From: Woeseia sp. | GTDB lineage: Bacteria > Pseudomonadota > Gammaproteobacteria > Steroidobacterales > Woeseiaceae | NCBI GenBank assembly: GCA_021773015.1 | Contig: JAJFKW010000001.1 | Span: forward strand, 2,649,305-2,713,304 | Direction of reading: 5' to 3' | DNA: 64,000 bases | Part shown: one piece after another, positions 1 to 8,327 of the stretch | How positions within the stretch are numbered: position 1 is the stretch's first letter | How the letters are laid out: each line of letters opens with the position of its first letter | Notes under the pieces: generated by a model | Databases searched by the model: none | The model's input: the letters and a program-made list of their open reading frames with translations, nothing else | Told to the model about the DNA's origin: nothing | Program-made: the position numbers and the translations under genes

Positions 1-549
1 ATTGACGGCGTTGAACTGAGCGACGAAGCCGTCATCAACGATCAAATGCAGCGCGCGTTGGCGGGTGTGGCGTTTTTACCTTTTGCTAAGCTTGTCGACG
101 AATGGCGTTGGGGTGTTTTTTCTGGCGACATTTCTCCGGAGAATTACAACAGCGCGTGGTGGGAACTCAGAGAGAAGTATCAAGGCATCGCGGCCCCCGT
201 AGAACGCTCTGAAGACAATTTCGATCCTGGCGCGAAATACCATATTCCCGGCAACGTATCCTACACACGGTATTTTCTTGCGCGAATTTTGCAGTTCCAG
301 TTTTTGCAGGCGCTATGTGACACAGCAGGTCACGAAGGTCCGCTACATGAATGCTCTTTTTACGGCAGCAAGGAAGCGGGCAAAAAATTCAATGCGATGT
401 TGGAGACCGGCGCGAGCGAACCATGGCAAGACACATTGGAGAAGCTAACGGGCACCCGCGAAATGGATGGCGGCGCAATCGTTAATTACTTCCGACCGCT
501 AATGGGCTGGTTAAAAGAACAGAACTCCAACAGACAGTGCGGATGGTAA
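1..549 (+). CDS. Peptidyl-dipeptidase A (ACE-like, M2 family), C-terminal part
   Basis: The reading frame is open from base 1, so the gene begins upstream and only the last 182 residues are visible. Zinc metallopeptidases of family M2 remove C-terminal dipeptides from oligopeptides, usually in the periplasm. The fragment contains the family signatures [26 protein letters not shown] (with the Arg-Tyr pair that corresponds to the substrate/chloride-site region of human ACE), [16 protein letters not shown] and a C-terminal [13 protein letters not shown]. The HEXXH zinc motif lies upstream and cannot be checked. The reading ends cleanly at a TAA, so the truncation is due to the window edge. Identification rests on motif recall, and the family assignment is firm. 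Confidence 0.93.
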   Translation: MDGVELSDEAVINDQMQRALAGVAFLPFAKLVDEWRWGVFSGDISPENYNSAWWELREKYQGIAAPVERSEDNFDPGAKYHIPGNVSYTRYFLARILQFQFLQALCDTAGHEGPLHECSFYGSKEAGKKFNAMLETGASEPWQDTLEKLTGTREMDGGAIVNYFRPLMGWLKEQNSNRQCGW

Positions 550-625
550 TTCTTTAGTGACCTAAAAGAACGAGATGATAATCTTCAGACTGAGCGCTAT
601 TACCTAATTCGGCTGTTGTACCGAT

Positions 626-1033
626 ATGACGGACCTCCGTTACTCAAATCAAACACCGCGCGTACAGGAGTTCATGGACCTTCGCGTAAGCGCGGGCCTG
701 AGCGCGAATAGCCGAGATGCGGCGACCAAAGGGCTTGCGGGAACGTATTTCTCAGTCTCTGTTCGCGACACAGAAAAACTGGTCGGCATGGGGCGCATAA
801 TTGGCGACGGCGGTTGCTTCTTTCAGGTCGTCGACATTGCCGTGCATCCTGATTATCAGCGACGCGGCATCGGCTTTAAGATCATGGGCAGGTTGATGGA
901 ACAACTTCGCGATAATGCGCCGAAGTCCGCATACGTCAGTCTTATCGCTGACGGGGCTGCATCAAAGCTATACGAGAAATTCGGTTTTGAGCAGACTGCA
1001 CCTGTGTCGGTTGGCATGGCGTTACGCCTGTGA
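626..1033 (+). CDS. GNAT family N-acetyltransferase
   Basis: A 135-residue single-domain protein of the GCN5-related acetyltransferase superfamily, which transfers an acetyl group from acetyl-CoA to an amine. The acetyl-CoA pyrophosphate-binding motif A is visible as VVDIAVHPDYQRRGIG followed by FKIMGRLME, and the C-terminal SKLYEKFGFEQT strand-helix is typical of the family. The length is usual for a stand-alone GNAT. The ATG at 626 leaves a complete domain. No strong ribosome binding site is seen. The substrate cannot be predicted. It lies 76 bp after the ACE-like gene and 134 bp before the sulfatase, so co-transcription is uncertain. Confidence 0.88.
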   Translation: MTDLRYSNQTPRVQEFMDLRVSAGLSANSRDAATKGLAGTYFSVSVRDTEKLVGMGRIIGDGGCFFQVVDIAVHPDYQRRGIGFKIMGRLMEQLRDNAPKSAYVSLIADGAASKLYEKFGFEQTAPVSVGMALRL

Positions 1034-1167
1034 CTTAGGAAGAAACGAGGGATCAACCGCGCTTAAATAGAAAACCGGGCCTTTGATTGGAAAAAGTGGC
1101 CGAGTTTTAGATTTCGATAGCGAAACATAGCGCCAAAGGGGGTCAGAGTGCTTACTATGATCGAATC

Positions 1168-2568
1168 GTGAGAATTCCTATATGCCTGTTAGTCCTTGCT
1201 ACGTTCATTGCGCCTGCAATGGCTGCGCCTGGCAGTGAAAACAAACCCAATATAGTCCTCGTTCTGATGGATAATTTTGGTTACGGCGAAATTGGCGTTT
1301 ATGGTGGCGGCGTCTTACGCGGCGCCGCAACGCCCAGTATCGACAGCATTGCCGCTGAGGGATTCCAACTAACCAACTTCAATGTCGAAGCAGAGTGCAC
1401 ACCGTCACGTTCGGCGTTAATGACAGGCCGCTATGGGATTCGCACACGACAACGACAGGACGGCCCACCTCGCGGCGTGTGGTATGGGATTACCCAATGG
1501 GAGATAACACTGGCCGAGATGCTGTCCGACTCCGGTTACACGACGGGCATTTTCGGAAAGTGGCATTTGGGAGATACTGAAGGACGGTACCCCACGGATC
1601 AGGGTTTCGACGAGTGGATTGGTCTTCCAAGATCTTCGGACCGGGCCTTCTGGCCAGACAGCAATAGCTTCACGCCCGGCAGCCACCCCAGCGCTGTATT
1701 TACCCACGTTATGTCGGCCAAGCGTGGAGAAAAACCCAAAGAACTGGAAGTGTATGGGCGGGAGAAACGCAAGACAATCGATCGCGAAATCACCGATCAG
1801 GCTATCGACTTCATTAAACGCAAGGCGGCGGGCAGGCAACCATTCTTTGCCTATCTCCCCTATACGCAAACGCATGAGCCGGTTGACCCACATCCTGACT
1901 ACTACGGTAAGACGGGCAACGGCAGCTTTGCCGATGTGTTGGCGCAAACGGATGACTACGTCGGTGAGCTCTTAGATACAATCGACGAGCTGGGACTCAA
2001 AGAAAAAACCATTTTCATATTCACTTCGGACAATGGCCGCGAAGGCGTTCCGAGATCATTTGGTTTCACCGGCCCTTGGCGGAGCGGCATGTTCTCTCCT
2101 TATGAAGGTTCGTTGCGCGTCCCTTTCCTAATCCGCTGGCCAGGGAAAATTCCACCGAAGCAAGTATCGAACGATATCGTCCATCAGATTGACTTGTTTC
2201 CCACGATAGCAAGCATCGTCGGCGCCGATGTTCCGGACGATCGGATTTTGGATGGCGTTGACCAGTCAGACTTCTTGATGGGCAAAGCAGAAAAGTCCGC
2301 CCGCGAGTCGGTCGTTATCTATATCGGCAACGAACTCTTTGGTGTCAAATGGCGCAACTGGAAATTGCTTCTCAAGGAAATGGATGAGGATAGTTACGCA
2401 GTTCACAACATGGCGTATCCATCCATTTACAACTTACTTGTGGATCCCAAAGAAGAGGTGCCCGAACTGAACTACCTCAATGACACCTGGGTAGACTTTC
2501 CGTTGTACCAGGTCGTGGAAGATCACGAAGCATCAATTGAAAACGATCCCGGTGCGCCGGGTCCATAG
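1168..2568 (+). CDS. Sulfatase (arylsulfatase-type), exported
   Basis: A 466-residue member of the alkaline phosphatase-like sulfatase family, which hydrolyses sulfate esters. The GTG start gives a Sec signal peptide (residues 1-20, ending AMA). The formylglycine motif C-T-P-S-R (Cys77) with the following ALMTGRYGIRTR is intact, so maturation by a formylglycine-generating enzyme or anaerobic maturase is expected; neither is in this window. Metal ligands are visible at MDNFGYGE (about 34-41), GKWHLG, and SDNGRE (about 287-292). The C-terminal subdomain reads SIYNLLVDPKEEVPE, as in arylsulfatases. The substrate is unknown. A sulfated polysaccharide or sterol sulfate would suit a marine organism, but that is inference. 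Confidence 0.93.
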   Translation: MRIPICLLVLATFIAPAMAAPGSENKPNIVLVLMDNFGYGEIGVYGGGVLRGAATPSIDSIAAEGFQLTNFNVEAECTPSRSALMTGRYGIRTRQRQDGPPRGVWYGITQWEITLAEMLSDSGYTTGIFGKWHLGDTEGRYPTDQGFDEWIGLPRSSDRAFWPDSNSFTPGSHPSAVFTHVMSAKRGEKPKELEVYGREKRKTIDREITDQAIDFIKRKAAGRQPFFAYLPYTQTHEPVDPHPDYYGKTGNGSFADVLAQTDDYVGELLDTIDELGLKEKTIFIFTSDNGREGVPRSFGFTGPWRSGMFSPYEGSLRVPFLIRWPGKIPPKQVSNDIVHQIDLFPTIASIVGADVPDDRILDGVDQSDFLMGKAEKSARESVVIYIGNELFGVKWRNWKLLLKEMDEDSYAVHNMAYPSIYNLLVDPKEEVPELNYLNDTWVDFPLYQVVEDHEASIENDPGAPGP

Positions 2569-2630
2569 ATTCAGCCCAATGCCCAACATTCGAATTCAGT
2601 TTCCTGTCCATCGGTAGCGGCTGCATTGCG

Positions 2631-3128
2631 GTGCAAGAGGAAATCACACAGCTCTCCGAGACACATCTCGACGCCGCCATAAATCTCATCGTTGAGGTTC
2701 GGCGACAAGAGTTGCCTCTTCTTGACGATTCAATAGACGAGCACCTGCCGCCTGATATCGAGGAACCGTATCGTACTGGCTCGGGCAAGTTTTGGATCGC
2801 ATTAGTAGACGACAACGTTATAGGCACCGTTGGCCTAGTGGATCTCGACAGCGGTCAAGGATGCCTGCAAAAAATGTATGTGCACCCGAACTTTCGTGGA
2901 ACAGGGGCCGCGCTTCGCTTGTTGAACACGCTAATTGACTGGGCTGATTCTCGGCAAATACGAGATATCTATCTCGGCACCTTTTCCAAGAACCGTGCCG
3001 CCCGTAGGTTCTATGAAAAGCACGGGTTTGGGGAGATTTCGAATGTTATCGTACCCGTCAATTGTCCACGATCTGATTTGGAGGATTGCTTTTACCACCG
3101 GTCATTACGTACGGTGCCGACCAACTAG
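2631..3128 (+). CDS. GNAT family N-acetyltransferase
   Basis: A 165-residue GNAT protein starting at a GTG. The acetyl-CoA-binding motif reads LQKMYVHPNFRGTGAALRLL, followed by IYLGTFSKNRAARRFYEKHGF, the usual C-terminal strand and helix. The sequence IAINLIVEVRRQE-type N-terminal helix (residues 14-29) is also family-like. The enzyme should acetylate a small molecule or a protein N-terminus or amine, but nothing identifies which. It follows the sulfatase by 62 bp on the same strand. It is a different subfamily from the GNAT at 626-1033, so the two are not a recent duplication. Confidence 0.88.
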   Translation: MQEEITQLSETHLDAAINLIVEVRRQELPLLDDSIDEHLPPDIEEPYRTGSGKFWIALVDDNVIGTVGLVDLDSGQGCLQKMYVHPNFRGTGAALRLLNTLIDWADSRQIRDIYLGTFSKNRAARRFYEKHGFGEISNVIVPVNCPRSDLEDCFYHRSLRTVPTN

Positions 3129-3254
3129 TCAGACACCGCGACCTACCAATCAACTGCGCAATCCGCATTGCGACTGGGAACACAGACCCCCGACCTATAA
3201 ACTACGCCGATAAACCTGCGGCAAGAATAATCACAATGAGGTCGTCGACACTCC

Positions 3255-5672
3255 ATGCTGGACTTTGAAAAACTAGGTGCCTTTTATCTAGGCAAACGCA
3301 TCGAACCGGAAACCGGTCAACAGAGCGAAGGCATCGTTCTCTATGACGCCAAGGACCTCACCACCCACGCCGTCATCATCGGCATGACAGGCTCCGGTAA
3401 GACCGGCCTGGGTATCGGCATATTGGAAGAAGCCGCTATCGATAAAGTGCCGGTGATCGCCATCGACCCTAAGGGCGATATGGCCAACCTGATGCTCACC
3501 TTTCCCAAGCTCTCTGCGGACGACTTTCGGCCTTGGATCAATCCGCGCCAAGCCAGTGACGCGGGTCTCTCGATCGATGAATTTGCGGGCAAGCAGGCAA
3601 GTATGTGGAAAAAGGGCCTTGCGAACTGGGGGCAAGACGGAAAACGCATCAGCAAACTCAAGGCAGCTGCGGACGTGGCCGTCTACACACCCGGCAGTAA
3701 TGCGGGTCTACCGATATCCGTTCTGAAGTCGTTCAATGCGCCCACCGGCGCGATAGTCGATGACCTCGATTTGTATCGAGAGCGGGTGCAATCCACCGCA
3801 ACCGGCGTGTTAGCGCTGCTCGGTATCGACGCTGACCCCATATCCAGCCGCGAGCACATCCTCATTTCGCGCGTACTCGATGACAGCTGGCAAAACGGTG
3901 ACGACCTCGATATCGCTTCGATGATCGCCGCGATTCAAAACCCCAGCTTCACACGTATCGGGGTAATGGACATAGACTCGTTTTTCCCGGCCAAAGATCG
4001 CTTCGCGTTATCAATGCGTCTAAACAATCTGTTGGCCGCACCCGGTTTTCAATCGTGGATGGAGGGCGAAGCTCTCGATGCGGCGAAGCTGTTGTACTCG
4101 ACTAGCGGCAAGCCAAGAATTTCGGTGATGTCTATCGCTCATTTAGACGATGCGTCACGCATGTTTTTTGTTTGCATGCTACTCAACGAGGTAATCGCGT
4201 GGATGCGCTCGCAGCCCGGAACCGGCAGCTTGCGGGCAATTTTGTACATGGACGAAATATTCGGTTACTTGCCGCCAACCGCAAATCCCGCGTCAAAGAA
4301 ATTATTTTTGACACTCTTGAAACAGGCGCGCGCCTACGGTCTGGGCCTGGTGCTGGCGACGCAGAATCCCGTCGATCTCGACTACAAAGCCCTGTCGAAT
4401 ACCGGCACATGGTTTATCGGCCGTCTGCAAACAGAGCGTGACAAAGCGCGCGTCATGGAGGGCCTCGAAGGCGCAAGCCAGGGTGGCGAGTTCAACCGTC
4501 AAGCAATGGAACGCACGCTCGCCGGGCTCGGCAAGCGTCGCTTCCTGCTGCACAACGTTCACGAAGACGAACCCGTGGTATTCGGCACACGCTGGGTAAT
4601 GTCGTACCTCGCAGGGCCGATGACGCGAGACCAAATTAAGAAACTCATGGCGCCGTTAACACGGGCAACAGTAGTGCCAGAAAAACCGGCCAGCAAGAAA
4701 CCACAACGCGGCCATGCAACACCAGCGCTTGGCCCGAAGATCGACCAGTATTTTGCAGCCAGCAGCGATAGCGGCGCAGATGAGAGCGCTGTTGTTTACT
4801 ACCCGCGTGTCGTCGCTGCCAGTGAGGTCTTACTCAGTAGCGCGCGGTACAACGTGGAAGAGGACCGGCAGCTTCTCCATACGGTCGAGCTGGATGAGGG
4901 CCCGGTTGCAGTAGACTGGGATAGCGCGGAAAAGCACGAATTGCGCGCGGAAGAGCTGTTGAACTCTGCGGAAGAGGGTGCGCGATTCTCCGACTGTCCT
5001 ACTGCCGCGGCTAAAGAGAAAAACTATACGAAGTGGCGAAAGGACTTTTCTCAATGGCTGAGACGAAACGAAGTTGTCACGCTTTATCGCTGCAAGAAGT
5101 ACAAATTGACGTCGTCCGCGAATGAAAGTGAGGGTGAGTTCCGTGCGCGACTGCAGCAAACAGCGAATGAAAAACGCGACATCGCAGTACAAAAACTTCG
5201 CAAGCGATATGCCAGTAAAGCAAACACTCTGGAAAATCGTCTGCTACGCGCGCAACAGACCATCGAACGGGAAAAACAACAGTCGACGCGCAAGAAGCTC
5301 GATACAGCCGTATCGTTTGGCACTGCAATTCTGAGCGCGGTGCTGGGCAGAAAGAAAATATCGGCGAGCAGCGCCGGACGAATCGGCACCGCAATCCGCA
5401 GTGCGAGCGGCGCGCGAAAGGAGGCAGGTGATGTCGACCGTGCTCGCGCAACCGCAGAAAAAGTGCGCAATGATATTGCTGCGCTGGAAGCCACTCTAGA
5501 GGGCGAGGTTGCGGAGCTCGACGACGCATTTGACGCACAAGACGAGGTCTTGGATGAATTGATTGTCAAACCAAAGGTGAGTGACATCAATATCGAGGTC
5601 TTTGGTCTTTTGTGGGTTCCTTACCGCGACTCCGGCGACGGCCGACTGCGCCCGGCTTGGCTCGAAGGTTAG
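3255..5672 (+). CDS. HerA/DUF87-like ATPase with C-terminal coiled coil
   Basis: An 805-residue ATP-binding protein of the HerA/FtsK-like group, which form hexameric DNA or protein pumps. Walker A is GMTGSGKT (residues 43-50), followed by VPVIAIDPKGDM, and Walker B is LYMDEIFG (Asp333-Glu334). A sensor-like LVLATQNPVDLD and an arginine-rich IGRLQTERDKARV follow. The segment from about 600 to 770 is rich in charged heptads (for example ENRLLRAQQTIEREKQQS) and looks coiled coil. The protein ends in a conserved-looking WVPYRDSGDGRLRPAWLEG. No NurA nuclease gene is adjacent, so a HerA-NurA resection role is not supported. Its function is unknown beyond ATP-driven translocation. Confidence 0.8.
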   Translation: MLDFEKLGAFYLGKRIEPETGQQSEGIVLYDAKDLTTHAVIIGMTGSGKTGLGIGILEEAAIDKVPVIAIDPKGDMANLMLTFPKLSADDFRPWINPRQASDAGLSIDEFAGKQASMWKKGLANWGQDGKRISKLKAAADVAVYTPGSNAGLPISVLKSFNAPTGAIVDDLDLYRERVQSTATGVLALLGIDADPISSREHILISRVLDDSWQNGDDLDIASMIAAIQNPSFTRIGVMDIDSFFPAKDRFALSMRLNNLLAAPGFQSWMEGEALDAAKLLYSTSGKPRISVMSIAHLDDASRMFFVCMLLNEVIAWMRSQPGTGSLRAILYMDEIFGYLPPTANPASKKLFLTLLKQARAYGLGLVLATQNPVDLDYKALSNTGTWFIGRLQTERDKARVMEGLEGASQGGEFNRQAMERTLAGLGKRRFLLHNVHEDEPVVFGTRWVMSYLAGPMTRDQIKKLMAPLTRATVVPEKPASKKPQRGHATPALGPKIDQYFAASSDSGADESAVVYYPRVVAASEVLLSSARYNVEEDRQLLHTVELDEGPVAVDWDSAEKHELRAEELLNSAEEGARFSDCPTAAAKEKNYTKWRKDFSQWLRRNEVVTLYRCKKYKLTSSANESEGEFRARLQQTANEKRDIAVQKLRKRYASKANTLENRLLRAQQTIEREKQQSTRKKLDTAVSFGTAILSAVLGRKKISASSAGRIGTAIRSASGARKEAGDVDRARATAEKVRNDIAALEATLEGEVAELDDAFDAQDEVLDELIVKPKVSDINIEVFGLLWVPYRDSGDGRLRPAWLEG

Positions 5673-5703
5673 GTGATCCCAAAGGAATCGCGATAGTCGG
5701 AAG

Positions 5704-6909
5704 ATGCGCAACATCGCGATAATTGGTTGCGGTATTTCTGGGCTCGCAAGCGCAATCTTCTTACGCCGCAGCGGCCACTCAGTAACTTTGTTTGAGCGAT
5801 TCGAGCAACCCGAGTCGGTTGGTGCTGGCATCATATTGCAGCCTACCGGCATGGCCGCGTTGGAGCACCTCGAATTACTTACCAGCGTTGTGGCGCATTC
5901 GTCACGTGTTGACGCAATGGTTGGCGAGAACCGTGCTGGCAAGGTGGTCATGGACGTTCACTATGGCGATTTGAAACCGGGCCTACACGGCCTCGGCATG
6001 CATCGTGGAAACTTGTTTCGCTGCCTTTACGATGCTGCCGGTGCGGCCGGCGCGAAAGTGGTGACGGGCGCAGAAATTGAGCGTATCGAGACGCACGACA
6101 AGGGCGTAATGCTTTGCGCTACTAACGAACGCCGTATCGAGGGCTTCGACATGGCCGTAGTGGCAAATGGTTGGCAATCGCGTGTTACGCAGGAAATTGA
6201 TATGAAGATGCAGACAAAGCCGTATTCATGGGCGGCGCTTTGGGCGATCGTCGATATGCCCGCATCTGTAGACATACATACGTTGTCGCAACGCTACGAT
6301 ACAGCGTCGACCATGATTGGCATATTGCCTAGCGGTCTGCACCCACAAACTGGCAAGCCGTGTGCAAGTTTTTTCTGGAGCCTGCGAGCAGATGCATATG
6401 AGCAATGGCTGAATACCGATTTAGGCGTCTGGCGCAATCAGGTAACTTCGCTCTGGCCGGAACTCACCGAAACCATGAAGTCATTCACACAACATGATCA
6501 GCTAACCCTCGCAAATTACGCCGACCGCGTGGCAAGAACACCGTTTGCTGAGAATGTCGTTGTTATAGGAGACGCCGCTCACGCCATGAGCCCGCAGCTC
6601 GGTCAGGGTGCCAATTTGGGGCTCGTCGATGCGTGGGTACTTGCTGAATGCTTGGATCAATTTGAAGATACAAATACCGCGTTGCGGAATTACGCTGACA
6701 GACGAAAACGCAATATTGCGTATGCGCAATTTGCTAGCCGCTTACTGACGCCGGTATTTCAGTCCGACAGCGGTTTGCTATGGCGCCTGCGAGATACTTT
6801 TTTCCCGCTCCTAAATCGCTTCTGGTTCGCCTACAAAGAAGCCTTGCGTACTATCGTTGGTGTGAAGACCGGCATACTTTTTGATCGTTCAATTATCGAT
6901 ATCGATTGA
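5704..6909 (+). CDS. FAD-dependent aromatic-ring-type monooxygenase
   Basis: A 401-residue class A flavoprotein monooxygenase-like enzyme. The FAD dinucleotide-binding motif IAIIGCGISGLASAIFLRRSGH is at the N-terminus. The second FAD motif GDAAHAMSPQLGQGANLGL starts at Gly289, and Asp290 contacts the flavin ribityl/pyrophosphate in this family. The length is typical. Such enzymes use NAD(P)H and O2 to hydroxylate aromatic or polyketide-like substrates. The substrate is not predictable. The gene stands 31 bp after the HerA-like gene, so the two may be co-transcribed. It converges with the Kazal-domain gene. Confidence 0.87.
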   Translation: MRNIAIIGCGISGLASAIFLRRSGHSVTLFERFEQPESVGAGIILQPTGMAALEHLELLTSVVAHSSRVDAMVGENRAGKVVMDVHYGDLKPGLHGLGMHRGNLFRCLYDAAGAAGAKVVTGAEIERIETHDKGVMLCATNERRIEGFDMAVVANGWQSRVTQEIDMKMQTKPYSWAALWAIVDMPASVDIHTLSQRYDTASTMIGILPSGLHPQTGKPCASFFWSLRADAYEQWLNTDLGVWRNQVTSLWPELTETMKSFTQHDQLTLANYADRVARTPFAENVVVIGDAAHAMSPQLGQGANLGLVDAWVLAECLDQFEDTNTALRNYADRRKRNIAYAQFASRLLTPVFQSDSGLLWRLRDTFFPLLNRFWFAYKEALRTIVGVKTGILFDRSIIDID

Positions 6910-7086
6910 CCGCCACGCGGCAGATTGCTGCGCTCGTAAAGACGGCGAACTAGGACCAGCTCATCAATCAATCGTTGCAGCGCACGCGGTGACGAAACTA
7001 TCAGAGCGCCGTTGAAATAAACTTTCGCTGTGAGGAATCGAAAAGCGGCGCGGTAGTCTTTGTAAGAGCATTACAGGCTCACTAGC

Positions 7087-7124
7087 AAGGAGATTGCCTC
7101 GACGGTTCCCGTCTCGCAAAGATG
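7087..7124 (+). repeat. Degenerate intergenic repeat, copy 1
   Basis: Starts AAGGAGATTGCC, continues TCGACGGTTCCC and ends GTCTCGCAAAGATG. It matches copy 3 closely at both ends (AGGAGATTGC and TCTCGCAAAG) and differs in the middle. The ends are partly complementary (GAGATTGC against the CTCGCAA type), so the unit could fold into a hairpin in RNA. Confidence 0.55.
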
Positions 7125-7137
7125 GGTGCGGTTGAAA

Positions 7138-7176
7138 TGAGGTCGTTTCGGCGTTTCGCGCCTCTCAATGACGGGG
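7138..7176 (+). repeat. Degenerate intergenic repeat, copy 2
   Basis: Starts TGAGGTCGTTTCGGCG and ends GCGCCTCTCAATGACGG. It follows the same plan as the flanking copies (GAG..TTGCTTCG..CG then CTCGCAATGACGG) but has diverged. GAGG at the left pairs with CCTC at the right, and the CTCTCAATGACGG end is the most recognisable part. Confidence 0.5.
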
Positions 7177-7183
7177 GGCTTTG

Positions 7184-7223
7184 AAAGGAGATTGCTTTGA
7201 CGTTCCAAATCTCGCAAAGTCAC
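7184..7223 (+). repeat. Degenerate intergenic repeat, copy 3
   Basis: Starts AAAGGAGATTGC, continues TTTGACGTTCCA and ends AATCTCGCAAAGTCAC. It shares AAGGAGATTGC and TCTCGCAAAG with copy 1. It lies 28 bp beyond the stop of the Kazal gene and could act as a transcript-end structure, although it has no T tract. Confidence 0.55.
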
Positions 7224-7251
7224 AAGTGTTGAGAGGTCTCGACCGCGACGA

Positions 7252-8226
7252 CTAATCGCCTAAACACGCACCCGCGTACGCCATCGCTTCGCCGGCATTG
7301 TCCAACTGACAGGAGTTCTCATACGTTACACCATTGATTCCGCAGACCGGCTGGTATTCGCGTCCGCAATTTCGGCCTTGCGCCTTGCAAAGGCCGGCGT
7401 GCACGATACGTGCGCCATTGCGCTCTGCCTGGCACGCGTTGCCGTAGGTCGTTTCGTCGACGCCACACACCGGAATAAACATTGATGGGCAAGGCCGCGT
7501 GTCGCACGCACCTTCCGTTACTGTTTCAACACCGGCCGCCTGTGCTTCACAGGCGTTTTTGAAATTCTTGCCGTCCAGGCTACACACCGGCACGAAAATG
7601 TCCGGGCAATTATTAACGTCGCAGATACCACGGCGCTGCACAGGCATTCTTTCCACTTCCGCTTCGCACCGATTTCGGTAAGTGCGCCCGTTCATGCCGC
7701 AAACCGGTTCATAAAGGTCGGAGCAGCCGTTGTCGTCGCATGCGCCGAGCGTCTTTATCTCGACGCCAGCTTCGGCAGCGACGCACAAGTTATTGTAGGT
7801 ATTGCCATCGGCGCCACATACCGGCTCGTATTCGTCCGTACATTCGATGATATCCTGCTCAGGGCAGGCGCCTTCCGTCAGTGCGGCGGTTCCATTTGCA
7901 ACGGCAAGACATTCGCTGTCATACGTGACGCCATCCGCCCCGCATACAGTATTGACTTCATCGCTGCATTCCTCGGCAGGTATGCTGCGGCACTCACCGG
8001 CTGCCAGTATCTCAACCCCGGCCGCACCTGCAATACATGCATTGCTATACGTTGTGCCGTCAAGACCGCAGACCGGATCGTACTGCATCGTACATGCAAC
8101 CTCGTCGGCAGCTACGCCTTGCGCCGTCACGCTATCCTGGCTAAAAGACGTTTGCGCGCAAAATTGTCCGGCGAAGACAAGGGCTGTCGTTGCCATGAAA
8201 CTTCTGTGTATCGGTAGGTAGTTCAT
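7252..8226 (-). CDS. Secreted protein with seven Kazal-type inhibitor domains
   Basis: A 324-residue exported protein made almost entirely of seven Kazal domains. After a signal peptide (about 1-30, ending in the FSQDS region), seven units of about 36-40 residues repeat the pattern C...x-P-V-C-G-x-x-G-x-T-Y-x-N-x-C...G-x-C. Examples are YDPVCGLDGTTYSNAC, YEPVCGADGNTYNNLC and YQPVCGINGVTYENSC. Each unit carries about four cysteines, fewer than the six of animal Kazal domains, as in other bacterial versions. Kazal domains inhibit serine proteases by a substrate-like loop. The target is unknown and could be the cell's own secreted peptidases or those of predators or hosts. Varied residues before the second Cys (D-P-V-C, N-T-V-C, E-P-V-C, V-P-V-C) suggest different specificities. 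Strong family match. Confidence 0.92.
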   Translation of the reverse strand: MNYLPIHRSFMATTALVFAGQFCAQTSFSQDSVTAQGVAADEVACTMQYDPVCGLDGTTYSNACIAGAAGVEILAAGECRSIPAEECSDEVNTVCGADGVTYDSECLAVANGTAALTEGACPEQDIIECTDEYEPVCGADGNTYNNLCVAAEAGVEIKTLGACDDNGCSDLYEPVCGMNGRTYRNRCEAEVERMPVQRRGICDVNNCPDIFVPVCSLDGKNFKNACEAQAAGVETVTEGACDTRPCPSMFIPVCGVDETTYGNACQAERNGARIVHAGLCKAQGRNCGREYQPVCGINGVTYENSCQLDNAGEAMAYAGACLGD

Positions 8227-8244
8227 TATTTATTCGATTCGTAT

Positions 8245-8273
8245 TATTTAGATCAGTTCGCTGCAGCTGACAA
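8245..8273 (-). promoter_or_regulatory. Possible sigma-70 promoter of the Kazal gene
   Basis: On the minus strand TTGTCA (8273-8268) is followed after 17 bp by TAAATA (8250-8245) in an AT-rich stretch just ahead of the Kazal gene start. The -35 matches consensus at five of six positions. The -10 is weak. This is a sequence match only. Confidence 0.35.
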
Positions 8274-8327
8274 TATTTTCACTATATTTAGCATAATCCC
8301 GTTTGGATTTGAAAATATCGCTTGGCA

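Larger units (their letters stand above)
6910..7251. other. 342-bp intergenic region holding degenerate palindromic repeats
   Basis: This gap lies between the convergent monooxygenase and Kazal-protein genes. I find no credible reading frame. Its right half holds three degenerate copies of a roughly 38-bp unit of the form GAGATTGCTTxGACG...CTCGCAA(TG/AG), annotated separately. The left half (6910-7085) shows nothing recognisable. No tRNA-like fold or clear terminator with a T tract was seen. Confidence 0.6.

Noticed and set aside
1417-1947. Minus-strand frame of 176 codons over the sulfatase
   Set aside because: Shadow frame of a clear sulfatase coding sequence with the CTPSR motif in place.
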